Shown here one piece after another: positions 1 through 11,807 of a stretch of DNA of 15,845 nucleotides (positions within the stretch are counted from its first letter, which is position 1; the number at the start of each line of letters is the position of its first letter). The notes under the pieces are model-generated. The model was given only the letters and a program-made list of their open reading frames with translations. It did no database searches and was not told the origin of the DNA. Location of the stretch: NCBI GenBank assembly GCA_028869725.1, contig JAGWRJ010000545.1:1-15845 (forward strand), read 5' to 3'. The position numbers and the translations under genes are program-made. Source of the DNA: Alphaproteobacteria bacterium (GTDB lineage Bacteria > Pseudomonadota > Alphaproteobacteria > Micropepsales > Micropepsaceae).

Positions 1-432
1 AATCGCTACAACGAAGGCATGGAGTTTCGCCTTCATGTGGATAATGCAATTCGGTATCGGCACGACAGTGCACATCGTCTACGTACCGACGTCTCCGCAA
101 CGATCTTTTTGTCGAACATCTCAGACTACGATGGTGGAGAGCTCGTAATCGAAGATACCTATGGGACCCACACGGTAAAGTTACCTGCCGGCGATATGGT
201 TCTGTATCCCGCGACGAGTCTACACCGGGTGACAGCGGTTACCCGTGGACGGCGGGATGCTGCGTTTCTTTGGGTTCAGAGCATGGTTCAGGATGACAGT
301 GAGCGGACGCTGTTGTTCAACCTGGACCGCGCAATTCAGGATCTTGCGCACGTCACCCCCGCACAAAATAGCGCCATTTTGCAGTTGACTGCCTGCTACC
401 ACAATCTCGTGCGAAAATGGGCACAGATGTGA
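1..432 (+). CDS. piuC: PiuC/YbiX-type Fe(II)/2-oxoglutarate-dependent dioxygenase (PKHD-type hydroxylase), 5'-truncated
   Basis: The reading frame is open from base 1 and ends at TGA 430-432, leaving about 143 C-terminal residues of a family that is usually about 225 aa, so the N-terminal third lies outside the window. The visible part carries the double-stranded beta-helix metal site: H-V-D (residues 12-14 of the fragment) gives the HxD pair, the His in SLHRV (about residue 75) is the distal ligand, and the Arg in VTRG (about 82) is placed to bind 2-oxoglutarate. The motifs DYDGGELVIEDTYG and LPAGDMVLYPATSLHRV and the C-terminal YHNLVRKW are typical of PiuC/YbiX. Family members are cytoplasmic oxygenases found beside TonB-dependent siderophore receptors and often iron-regulated; the natural substrate is not well established. 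The gene overlaps the Sel1 gene by 16 bp, which suggests one transcript. The internal ATG at 19 is not the start, because conserved sequence continues upstream of it. Confidence 0.93.
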   Translation, partial: NRYNEGMEFRLHVDNAIRYRHDSAHRLRTDVSATIFLSNISDYDGGELVIEDTYGTHTVKLPAGDMVLYPATSLHRVTAVTRGRRDAAFLWVQSMVQDDSERTLLFNLDRAIQDLAHVTPAQNSAILQLTACYHNLVRKWAQM

Positions 433-1166
433 CCTCCCTCCGGCTCTGGCGCATGGCCGCACTATCAATGATGTGCGAAGAGCAGCGCAAATCTGCTCTT
501 ACTGGCAAAGACGCCATACTCTGGATCCGGGCTGCAGCCGAAAGTGGAGTGTGTGTAGCCCAGCTACTTTTAGGTCGTATGCTGCTCGCTGGCGTCGGTG
601 TGGCCAAAGACGAAACCGCCGCCAAGTTCTGGTTTGAGCGTGCGGCACACGCCGGTGATCCTGACGCGCGCAATATGTTGGCTCGATGCTATGAAAATGG
701 CTGGGGTACACTCCGGGATCCCGTCGAGGCAGCCAGGCATTACGCGATTTCTGCCCAGTTCGGCTGCACCTGGGCGCAATATAATCTCGGCCATCTTTAT
801 CTTAATGGCATTGGCGTGCGACGCCACCCGCCCGCCGCCTATCTGCTGTATCTCCAGGCCGCACAACATGGTCATGAGCGCGCAATGAACCTTGTCGGCC
901 GCTGCCACGAACAGGGCTGGGGCTGTGCAATGGATCGCATGCAAGCAAGGCGTTGGTATAAGCAATCTGCCCAAAGTGGCTATTTTCGAGGAGCGTACAA
1001 CTTTGCAAGCATTCTCGTAGAAGATGGGTGCCTCACTGGGGCCATCTACTGGTTCAGTCGAGCAATCGGAGGCGCCCCGGAGCCTACGCGCACATTTATG
1101 CTCAGTTCACTTTCGTGCTCCGACCAACCTCTGATTCAAGCACTGGCAAGCAACCTATCCAAATAA
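417..1166 (+). CDS. Sel1-repeat (TPR-like) protein, piuC-linked
   Basis: A 249-aa protein built almost entirely of about five 36-residue Sel1-like repeats (roughly residues 47-82, 83-118, 119-154, 155-190 and 191-221). The repeats show the usual alternation of A..LG.(M/L)...G.GV and A..W...AA..G, for example ARNMLARCYENGWG and AQYNLGHLYLNGIG. Such repeats form an alpha-solenoid that binds protein partners; there is no enzyme motif, signal peptide or membrane segment. The ATG at 417 lies inside the end of the dioxygenase gene (16-bp overlap) with only a weak Shine-Dalgarno; in-frame ATGs at 453, 468 and 471 are alternatives. A Sel1 protein next to piuC is also known in the Pseudomonas piuA-piuC neighbourhood, so a scaffold role in iron acquisition is plausible but inferred. 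The 3' end runs 12 bp into the converging ogt gene, with no terminator visible between them. Confidence 0.9.
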   Translation: MGTDVTSLRLWRMAALSMMCEEQRKSALTGKDAILWIRAAAESGVCVAQLLLGRMLLAGVGVAKDETAAKFWFERAAHAGDPDARNMLARCYENGWGTLRDPVEAARHYAISAQFGCTWAQYNLGHLYLNGIGVRRHPPAAYLLYLQAAQHGHERAMNLVGRCHEQGWGCAMDRMQARRWYKQSAQSGYFRGAYNFASILVEDGCLTGAIYWFSRAIGGAPEPTRTFMLSSLSCSDQPLIQALASNLSK

Positions 1167-1658
1167 CCCGTCTGACCGCCTTACGTATTGCGCCTCATGG
1201 GCCAGCAGCGCCCGCTTGAGAGGCAGGCCTCCACCATATCCCGTAAGACTGCCATTAGCGCCGATTACCCGATGACATGGTACAATCAAGCCAATCGGAT
1301 TTTGACCATTTGCTAAGCCGACAGCGCGAGCTGCAGTGGGGCGCCCCAGTGCTTTTGCAACTGCGCCATAAGATAGTGTAACCCCATAAGGGATTTCCCA
1401 CAGCGCGTCCCACACACGCATCTGCCAAGGTGTTCCACTCGCCGCCCGGACAACATCAAAGTTGTATCGAACACCATTTTCATACTCTGAAATCTGCTGC
1501 TGTATATCATCAAGCGCAGCTTGATCCATGCACGTTCCTGCTGGTGCTACAGATTTGGCACGAAGATCAAAGGAGATCAAACGCCCCTTCGAATCGACCG
1601 TAGCCGCGAACCGCCCAAAACGACTCGTGATGGGAGCCCAATAAAGAGTATCACTCAT
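1155..1658 (-). CDS. ogt: Methylated-DNA--protein-cysteine S-methyltransferase (Ogt type)
   Basis: Suicide repair enzyme that moves the methyl group from O6-methylguanine or O4-methylthymine in DNA to its own cysteine. The 167-aa protein has the variable N-terminal domain (about 1-80) and the conserved DNA-binding/active-site domain (about 80-165). In the latter are the winged-helix segment YGVTLSYGAVAKALGRPTAAR, the NGQNPIG turn and the active-site motif VPCHRV with acceptor Cys128, followed by GANGSLTGYGGG. A frame extension to an upstream codon at 1685 would add nine residues. I chose ATG 1658 because AGGAGG lies seven bases upstream, and because this ATG shares the tetranucleotide ATGA with the stop of the upstream ada-alkA fusion, a classic translational-coupling overlap. 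The gene supplies the methyltransferase half that the fusion protein lacks. Its last 12 bp overlap the 3' end of the converging Sel1 gene. Confidence 0.95.
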   Translation of the reverse strand: MSDTLYWAPITSRFGRFAATVDSKGRLISFDLRAKSVAPAGTCMDQAALDDIQQQISEYENGVRYNFDVVRAASGTPWQMRVWDALWEIPYGVTLSYGAVAKALGRPTAARAVGLANGQNPIGLIVPCHRVIGANGSLTGYGGGLPLKRALLAHEAQYVRRSDGLFG

Positions 1659-3091
1659 GCGGCCTCCTTCTTGAGACTTGCCCAAAGATGTGCGGTTGCG
1701 AGTGCGCGATACGGTGCAAAGACTTGCATCATTTCCTCTACCTGGTCATGATCCGGACGCTCGTTCAATCCTTGCCAGCGCTGCAATGCCGCAGCAAGTG
1801 CAGCATCGCCGATCGGGGCCGCATCGGCAAATCCTGTTCGAAGCATCTGATATCCAGCCGTCCATCGACCGACACCACGCAATGCTCTCAAGGACTTCTC
1901 TGCGGTAATGGCAGATCCATTCTGCAATGCATCCAGATCCGGTTCCTTGCGTGCCACAGCCCCTGCGGCGAGCGTCAGGTATTCTGCTTTTGACCGAGAG
2001 TAACGTCGTGCCGTAAGGGAACGGATATCGATATTTGCCACCCGTTGTGGTGAGGGATGGGCACACATGTCACCGATCTTTTCACCAGCAAGCTCGACGA
2101 TTTCCCGGCGCAAGGCGGCCGCAAACGGAACATTAATTTGCTGACCTATGATCGCCCAGCAGAGCGCATCAAACCCAGTTGGAACCAAGGACAGCCTCAG
2201 GCCACGTCTCATCGCAAACAATGATGCGCAGTCGGAATTCCGAGCCATGCGCGCTTCAATACCACCAACGTCGTTATACAAACCCAGCATCCGCAGTGCG
2301 CTATCGTGCACAAAGCACATACTCTGGGCGCAGCGGGGGCGCTGCGGATGCAATCGGCACCACGCCCCGGCGCCTTCAAGTGAAATCTCCAGAACAGCCG
2401 CACCTTCGACCAGTTCGAGAGCCTTGAATATGCAATTTTCCTCGACGCGTTCACAACGGCTCTGTGGATCGCGTCCATGATAGGCAAGAACTTCCTGAGC
2501 TCTATAAGAGTGGGGCAAGTGTAGAAAAAAGACATTGGAGTTTTTTAATGCCCGCCAGGCTCCCGGAGTCATTCGCGTGTGCGCCACAAACTGGCGATGA
2601 AATACCGACTCGCTTTCAAACCCTGCCTCGAGTCCAATATCGATGACGCGATCATTGCGGTCCATAAGACGGTCACATGCTCTTCGTATCCTCTCCCGGC
2701 GTAGAAAGGCCGCTGGAGTCATATGGGCATGAGTCCGAAAGAGCTCGCCCAGCTTGGTTGAGCGAACGCCGCAAACGCGTGTGAGTGTTCCGGCATCGGC
2801 ATAGTCCTGCGGTGATCGCCTTATTCGGGCAATCAGCCCGTTGAAAAGCTGGAGGTCACTGTCTTCTCCGCGATAATAGAGGTCTGGCCTACAGCGTTTG
2901 CATGCACGCAGTCCTGCCGCGATTGCTTCGGCTTCCGAACGGAACAGCTTTACATTTTCCGTCTTCGGCTGCCGGGCGGGACAGGATGGCAGGCAATAAA
3001 TCGATGTCGTCAGTACCCCGATGAGAAACCTGCCGTCGAATTTACCGGCCCGCGCCTCATTACGGTCCCAGCTGAACGGCTTGGGTATCAT
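1655..3091 (-). CDS. alkA: Ada metal-binding/AraC regulator fused to AlkA-type DNA-3-methyladenine glycosylase
   Basis: A 478-aa three-part protein of the alkylation response. Residues 1-70 are the Ada N-terminal zinc domain with Cys33, Cys37, Cys64 and Cys67; in E. coli Ada the first equivalent Cys takes the methyl group from methylphosphotriesters and turns the protein into an activator. Residues about 78-180 are an AraC-type double helix-turn-helix (DIGLEAGFESESVFHRQF is typical). Residues about 185-290 match the AlkA N-terminal domain. Residues about 300-475 are a HhH-GPD glycosylase with the hairpin LRALRGVGRWTAGY (401-414) and Asp429 in PIGDAAL at the position of AlkA Asp238. Start ATG 3091 is preceded by GAGGA at good spacing. 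The stop overlaps the ogt start (ATGA). Inference: one polypeptide senses methyl damage, activates its own operon and removes N-alkylated bases, while O6-alkylguanine goes to Ogt. Similar fusions occur in other bacteria, so the architecture itself is not new. I give the symbol alkA for the enzymatic half; databases may label it ada. Confidence 0.93.
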   Translation of the reverse strand: MIPKPFSWDRNEARAGKFDGRFLIGVLTTSIYCLPSCPARQPKTENVKLFRSEAEAIAAGLRACKRCRPDLYYRGEDSDLQLFNGLIARIRRSPQDYADAGTLTRVCGVRSTKLGELFRTHAHMTPAAFLRRERIRRACDRLMDRNDRVIDIGLEAGFESESVFHRQFVAHTRMTPGAWRALKNSNVFFLHLPHSYRAQEVLAYHGRDPQSRCERVEENCIFKALELVEGAAVLEISLEGAGAWCRLHPQRPRCAQSMCFVHDSALRMLGLYNDVGGIEARMARNSDCASLFAMRRGLRLSLVPTGFDALCWAIIGQQINVPFAAALRREIVELAGEKIGDMCAHPSPQRVANIDIRSLTARRYSRSKAEYLTLAAGAVARKEPDLDALQNGSAITAEKSLRALRGVGRWTAGYQMLRTGFADAAPIGDAALAAALQRWQGLNERPDHDQVEEMMQVFAPYRALATAHLWASLKKEAA

Positions 3092-3120
3092 TGGCGTCCT
3101 CGTTTACCTTGTCCTGCGCT

Positions 3121-3134
3121 CCACATTCCTGTGG
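3121..3134 (-). promoter_or_regulatory. Short inverted repeat in the ada-alkA leader
   Basis: CCACA-TTCC-TGTGG is a perfect five-base inverted repeat centred about 37 bp upstream of the ada-alkA start codon. It could be an operator half-site pair or a small leader hairpin. At this length it could also be chance. Confidence 0.2.
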
Positions 3135-3154
3135 AACCTCGCTGAAGACTTGTC

Positions 3155-3183
3155 TGCATAGCCATCCGTGAGCAGTCCGTCAC
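3155..3183 (-). promoter_or_regulatory. Candidate promoter of the ada-alkA/ogt operon
   Basis: On the minus strand GTGACG (3183-3178) is followed after 17 bases by TATGCA (3160-3155). This gives four of six matches to TTGACA and three of six to TATAAT at ideal spacing, about 60 bp before the start codon. It is the best sigma70-like pair I could find in the intergenic region, but it is weak, as expected if an activator is needed. Confidence 0.25.
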
Positions 3184-3238
3184 AGCACGCCATGTTCTGG
3201 TCGCAGTGGGCAATTTGGCATCCCTATTCCAGGACCGT

Positions 3239-3270
3239 CAGGTCATCTTCCCTGGTAGGAGAGTGACCTG
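3239..3270. repeat. Inverted repeat CAGGTCA / TGACCTG, possible operator
   Basis: Perfect seven-base arms at 3239-3245 and 3264-3270 are separated by 18 bases, and the inner sequence allows a further imperfect stem (TCC with GGA). It lies upstream of the candidate ada-alkA promoter and outside the rpoC terminator. The arm spacing of about two helical turns (25 bp between arm starts) would suit a dimeric regulator, but no family assignment is possible from sequence alone. Confidence 0.28.
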
Positions 3271-3294
3271 GCGACGGGTCTGCTGCCTCCTATT

Positions 3295-3315
3295 TTGCAC
3301 GTTCAATGCTTGAAC
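3295..3315 (-). promoter_or_regulatory. Palindrome GTTCAA-N3-TTGAAC overlapping an Ada-box-like sequence
   Basis: Positions 3301-3315 form a perfect six-base palindrome with a three-base centre, directly beyond the U-tract of the rpoC terminator. Overlapping it, the minus strand reads ATT-N6-GCAA (3307-3295), one base away from the AAT-N6-GCAA box bound by methylated Ada in E. coli and in the same orientation as ada-alkA. It is about 200 bp upstream of the start codon, which is far for a simple Ada-activated promoter. Confidence 0.25.
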
Positions 3316-3346
3316 GAAAAAGGGCCGGTGCTGCCACCGGCCCTTT
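3314..3346 (-). terminator. Intrinsic terminator of the secE-rpoC operon
   Basis: On the minus strand AAAGGGCCGGTG, loop GCAG, CACCGGCCCTTT forms a perfect 12-bp stem (3346-3319), and the transcript then continues UUUUUCGUU. The stem begins 25 bases after the rpoC stop codon. It insulates the repair operon downstream from polymerase-operon transcription. Confidence 0.93.
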
Positions 3347-3371
3347 AACGGAAAGTGTCTTTAACGGCGAA

Positions 3372-6300
3372 CTATTCGGCCGCCTCTGACTTGGCCGCCG
3401 ACGGACCCTCGAGTTGCGGCACCGGCTCGAGCTCGCCACGCTCAGCCTGAATGGCCCGATCGCGTTCCTGTGCGACATGGCGCAACCGCGCCACGGCACC
3501 ACCAGTGCCCGCCGGAATAAGCCGGCCCACGATGACGTTCTCCTTGAGGCCTTCGAGGGTGTCGACCTTGCCGTTGACTGCCGCGTCTGTGAGCACGCGT
3601 GTCGTCTCCTGGAACGAAGCGGCAGAGAAAACCGATCTCGTCTGCAGGCTCGCCTTGGTAATGCCCAAAAGAACGGGACGTCCCACGGCGGGCTTCAGTC
3701 CATCACGCTCCGCCCGGCGATTGGCGTCCTCAAGCTCGCTGAGATCAACCTGTTCACCTGCGAGCAACGTCGTCTCACCGCCATCGAGGATCTCCTGCTT
3801 CTGCATCATCTGCCGAACGATCACTTCGATATGCTTATCGTTGATCTTCACGCCCTGCAGGCGATAGACGTCCTGGATTTCCTTGACCAGATAAGTCGCC
3901 AACTCCTCTATACCCTTGATGCGCAGGATATCGTGCGGGCTAGGATTACCCTCGACGATATAGTCACCCTTTTCCAGGTAGTCGCCTTCGCGCACGGAGA
4001 CGTGCTTGCCCTTTGGAATTAGGTACTCAACTGGCTCAAGCCGCTCGTCTTTTGGACGAACGATGATACGCCGCTTGTTCTTGTAATCCTTGCCGAACTC
4101 GACGAAGCCGTCGACCTCAGCCAGAACCGCACACTCCTTGGGCTTGCGCGCTTCGAACAGTTCGGCGACGCGAGGCAGACCACCGGTAATGTCACGGGTT
4201 TTCGCGCCTTCGGTGGGCAGACGGGCGAGAACGTCACCTGCCTTGACCTCAACACCCTCTTCAACCGACAAAATGGCGTCGACTGAGAGAGCATAACGCG
4301 CTTCGACATTACCTGGGAGGGTAACAATCTTACCCTTCTTGTCGGTGATCACAACCGCCGGGCGCAGGTCCTGAGATTTAGAACCCGCCCCGCGACTGTC
4401 CATCACAACGCGGTTGGTCACACCGGTCTTCTCGTCGGCGACCTCCTTCATCGAAATGCCTGAGACGAGATCCTCAAACTTGGCGATACCGTCGACCTCG
4501 GTCAGCACGGGCAGCGCATTCGGATTCCACTCTGCTAGACGATCGCCACGTTTGACGGTTGCGCCTTCATCAACCTTCAGACGCGCACCATAGGTGATGC
4601 GATAGGAGGCACGCTCCTGTCCCTTCGGATCAAGAATCACAACCTGCATATTGCGGCCCATCGCGATCAGTTCGCCTTCGGAGTTCTTCACCACGTTGCG
4701 ATTATTGATCTTGATCGTGCCGTCATAAGAGGCCTCGATCTTTGACTGGCCGGCAAACTGCGCCGCTCCGCCAATGTGGAACGTACGCATGGTAAGCTGT
4801 GTACCCGGTTCACCGATGGACTGGGCGGCGATGACACCGACAGCCTCACCAATATTGACCGGAGTACCCCGTGCCAGATCACGCCCGTAGCATTTGCCGC
4901 AAACACCTTCCTTGAGCTCACATGACAGCACCGAGCGAACGCGCACCCTTTGGACGTGAGATTCCTCAATACGCTCCGCGATATCTTCTGTCACTTCCCG
5001 ATCGCGCTTGATGATGATCTCACCGGTATCCGGATTGCGAACATCCTCTGCCGTCGTGCGACCCAGGATGCGCTCTGCCAGCGATGACACAACCTGACCG
5101 CCATCAATTTCAGCCTGCACCGAAACACCGTTCTTGGTGCCGCAATCTTCGGCTGTGATGATGCAGTCATTTGCCACGTCAACCAGACGTCGCGTGAGAT
5201 AACCCGAGTTCGCGGTCTTGAGGGCCGTATCGGCAAGACCCTTGCGTGCGCCGTGTGTCGAGTTGAAGTACTCGAGCACAGTCAACCCTTCCTTGAAGTT
5301 GGAAAGGATCGGCGTTTCGATGATTTCACCCGACGGTTTGGCCATAAGACCACGCATGCCCGCAAGCTGCTTCATCTGCTGAGGGCTGCCACGAGCACCG
5401 GAATGACTCATCATGTAGATCGAATTCATCTCCATGATGCGTCCGCTATCTGGGTCGATCTTGGGTTCAGAGATTTCCTTCATCATCTCTGCCGCAACCT
5501 GATCTGTACACTTTGACCAGGTGTCGACGACAAGGTTGTATTTCTCCTTGTCCGTCGTCAGACCATCCAGATATTGCTGCTCATACTCGCGCACACGATG
5601 GCGCGTTTCTTCAATCAGAGTATGCTTTGCTGCTGGAACAACCATGTCGTCCTTGCCGAACGAAATGCCTGCCTTGCAAGCTTCACGGAAGCCCAGTGAC
5701 ATCAAGGCGTCAGCAAACAGCACGGTCTCCTTCTGACCGCAGTGCCGATAGACAACGTCGATGAGGTGGCTGATCTCCTGCTTACGAAGCAGGCGATTAA
5801 CCAAATCAAATGGTACCATCGGGTGTCGCGGCAGAATTTCGGCAATGATCATTCTGCCTGGAGTTGATTTGACCCGCAGGGTCACCGGCTCGCCACTCTC
5901 CGAGACCGTCCGGTAACGGGCCTCAATCTTGGCATGCAAGGTGATGGCGCCACAGAAGAGTGCGTGTTCAATTTCGCCAATGTCATTGAACACCATGCCC
6001 TCACCCGGCTCGTTGTCACGTTCCTGGCTGAGGTAATAAAGACCGAGGACGATATCCTGCGTTGGCACGATGATAGGCTTGCCATTAGCAGGGCTCAGGA
6101 TGTTGTTCGTCGACATCATCAGCACGCGTGCCTCAAGCTGGGCTTCGAGGCTCAACGGCACATGGACCGCCATTTGGTCGCCGTCAAAGTCAGCGTTGAA
6201 GGCTGTACATACCAGCGGATGAAGCTGTATCGCCTTGCCTTCGATCAGCACCGGCTCAAACGCCTGGATCCCAAGACGGTGAAGTGTCGGTGCGCGATTG

Positions 6301-7574
6301 AGGAGGACCGGGTGCTCGCGGATCACCTCTTCAAGGATATCCCAGACCTCGGGCTTTTCCTTCTCGACCAGCTTCTTTGACTGCTTCACCGTCTGCGAGA
6401 ATCCCTTTGCCTCGAGACGGGAGTAAATGAAGGGCTTGAACAGCTCGAGTGCCATCTTCTTTGGCAGGCCGCATTGGTGCAGCTTGAGTTCAGGGCCCAC
6501 AACAATCACGGATCGGCCTGAATAATCGACCCGCTTACCAAGCAGGTTCTGCCGGAAGCGTCCCTGTTTGCCCTTCAGCATGTCGGCCAGCGACTTGAGC
6601 GGGCGCTTATTGGCCCCAGTAATGACACGCCCACGCCGCCCATTGTCGAACAGAGCGTCAACCGACTCCTGAAGCATGCGCTTTTCGTTGCGAACGATGA
6701 TGTCCGGGGCTTTGAGCTCCATCAGCCGCTTGAGGCGGTTGTTGCGGTTGATCACGCGACGATAGAGGTCATTGAGATCCGACGTTGCGAAGCGGCCACC
6801 ATCCAGCGGCACGAGCGGACGCAGCTCCGGCGGGATAACCGGGATAACCGTCAGAATCATCCACTCTGGGCGATTTCCGGAATCAATAAACGCCTCAACA
6901 ACTTTGAGCCGCTTGACCAGCTTCTTGGGTTTCTCCCCACCATTGCAGGTCGCGATTTCCCGACGAAGTTCGTCACGTAACTTCTCGAGATCAATCGCAG
7001 CCAGAAGAGACCGCACGGCCTCGGCTCCGATCATCGCGGTAAAGCTGTCCTCGCCATACTCGTCCTGCGCACGATAGTATTCATCCTCCGTCAGCAGCTG
7101 ACGCTCTTTAAGCGGCGTCAGCCCTGGCTCGATGACGACATAGTTCTCGAAATAGAGTACACGCTCGAGATCCTTGAGTGTCATATCCAGCATCAGGCCG
7201 ATGCGGCTGGGCAGCGACTTCAAAAACCAGATATGCGCGACAGGTGAGGCCAGTTCGATGTGCCCCATGCGGTCACGACGTACCTTCTGTACCGTAACTT
7301 CGACACCGCACTTCTCGCAGACAATGCCCTTGTACTTCATGCGCTTGTACTTGCCGCACAAGCACTCGTAGTCCTTCACCGGACCAAAGATACGGGCACA
7401 GAACAGGCCGTCGCGCTCTGGCTTGAACGTACGATAGTTGATCGTTTCCGGCTTTTTGATTTCGCCATGGCTCCAGCGCAGGATCTGGTCCGGACTGGCA
7501 AGCGAAATCTTGATCCGGTCAAAGGTCGGCACTTCCTTGCCGGTGGAGAAGACATTCAAGAGCTCTTGGTTCAT
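3372..7574 (-). CDS. rpoC: DNA-directed RNA polymerase subunit beta'
   Basis: Catalytic largest subunit of RNA polymerase, 1400 aa, a normal full length for alphaproteobacteria. The N-terminal zinc ribbon has Cys71, Cys73, Cys86 and Cys89. The active-site motif NADFDGDQMAVH is at 460-471, with Asp462, Asp464 and Asp466 holding the catalytic magnesium. The bridge helix is about 766-801 (VLEYFNSTHGARKGLADTAL), the second zinc site is Cys811, Cys885, Cys892 and Cys895, and the trigger-loop region is about 900-945 (GEAVGVIAAQSIGEPGTQLT). The C-terminal tail beyond about 1380 is a short Glu/Ala/Pro-rich segment, as often seen. Start ATG 7574 has an AAAGG ribosome-binding site. The gene lies 55 bp downstream of rpoB and ends the operon; a strong terminator follows. 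No ribosomal str operon follows it. Confidence 0.99.
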   Translation of the reverse strand: MNQELLNVFSTGKEVPTFDRIKISLASPDQILRWSHGEIKKPETINYRTFKPERDGLFCARIFGPVKDYECLCGKYKRMKYKGIVCEKCGVEVTVQKVRRDRMGHIELASPVAHIWFLKSLPSRIGLMLDMTLKDLERVLYFENYVVIEPGLTPLKERQLLTEDEYYRAQDEYGEDSFTAMIGAEAVRSLLAAIDLEKLRDELRREIATCNGGEKPKKLVKRLKVVEAFIDSGNRPEWMILTVIPVIPPELRPLVPLDGGRFATSDLNDLYRRVINRNNRLKRLMELKAPDIIVRNEKRMLQESVDALFDNGRRGRVITGANKRPLKSLADMLKGKQGRFRQNLLGKRVDYSGRSVIVVGPELKLHQCGLPKKMALELFKPFIYSRLEAKGFSQTVKQSKKLVEKEKPEVWDILEEVIREHPVLLNRAPTLHRLGIQAFEPVLIEGKAIQLHPLVCTAFNADFDGDQMAVHVPLSLEAQLEARVLMMSTNNILSPANGKPIIVPTQDIVLGLYYLSQERDNEPGEGMVFNDIGEIEHALFCGAITLHAKIEARYRTVSESGEPVTLRVKSTPGRMIIAEILPRHPMVPFDLVNRLLRKQEISHLIDVVYRHCGQKETVLFADALMSLGFREACKAGISFGKDDMVVPAAKHTLIEETRHRVREYEQQYLDGLTTDKEKYNLVVDTWSKCTDQVAAEMMKEISEPKIDPDSGRIMEMNSIYMMSHSGARGSPQQMKQLAGMRGLMAKPSGEIIETPILSNFKEGLTVLEYFNSTHGARKGLADTALKTANSGYLTRRLVDVANDCIITAEDCGTKNGVSVQAEIDGGQVVSSLAERILGRTTAEDVRNPDTGEIIIKRDREVTEDIAERIEESHVQRVRVRSVLSCELKEGVCGKCYGRDLARGTPVNIGEAVGVIAAQSIGEPGTQLTMRTFHIGGAAQFAGQSKIEASYDGTIKINNRNVVKNSEGELIAMGRNMQVVILDPKGQERASYRITYGARLKVDEGATVKRGDRLAEWNPNALPVLTEVDGIAKFEDLVSGISMKEVADEKTGVTNRVVMDSRGAGSKSQDLRPAVVITDKKGKIVTLPGNVEARYALSVDAILSVEEGVEVKAGDVLARLPTEGAKTRDITGGLPRVAELFEARKPKECAVLAEVDGFVEFGKDYKNKRRIIVRPKDERLEPVEYLIPKGKHVSVREGDYLEKGDYIVEGNPSPHDILRIKGIEELATYLVKEIQDVYRLQGVKINDKHIEVIVRQMMQKQEILDGGETTLLAGEQVDLSELEDANRRAERDGLKPAVGRPVLLGITKASLQTRSVFSAASFQETTRVLTDAAVNGKVDTLEGLKENVIVGRLIPAGTGGAVARLRHVAQERDRAIQAERGELEPVPQLEGPSAAKSEAAE

Positions 7575-7629
7575 TACCGAGCCTTTCTTTCAATGGCAAA
7601 CATGTCGCGTCGCAAGGCTACTGCCCCAT

Positions 7630-11712
<4,083 letters not shown>

Positions 11713-11754
11713 CCCGCGATCCCTTGCCAAGTTCCAGTGCGTGTTCCGGACCCA

Positions 11755-11770
11755 TGGCACCAGTGTGCCA
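11755..11770 (-). promoter_or_regulatory. Small hairpin in the rpoB leader
   Basis: TGGCAC-CAGT-GTGCCA is a perfect six-base stem with a four-base loop, about 43 bp upstream of the rpoB start codon and downstream of the larger stem at 11808-11847. It may shape the leader or protect the processed rpoBC message; a function is inferred only from position. Confidence 0.35.
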
Positions 11771-11807
11771 CGATCCGAATTTCGTAATGCGCCCAAAAGA
11801 GCGAAAG

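Noticed and set aside
353..673. Open frames antisense to piuC and the Sel1 gene
   Set aside because: They are short, cross gene boundaries and lack motifs, while the plus-strand proteins are clearly conserved.
1659..1685. A nine-residue N-terminal extension of Ogt
   Set aside because: The AGGAGG site and the ATGA coupling both point to ATG 1658; the extension would place the Shine-Dalgarno inside the gene.
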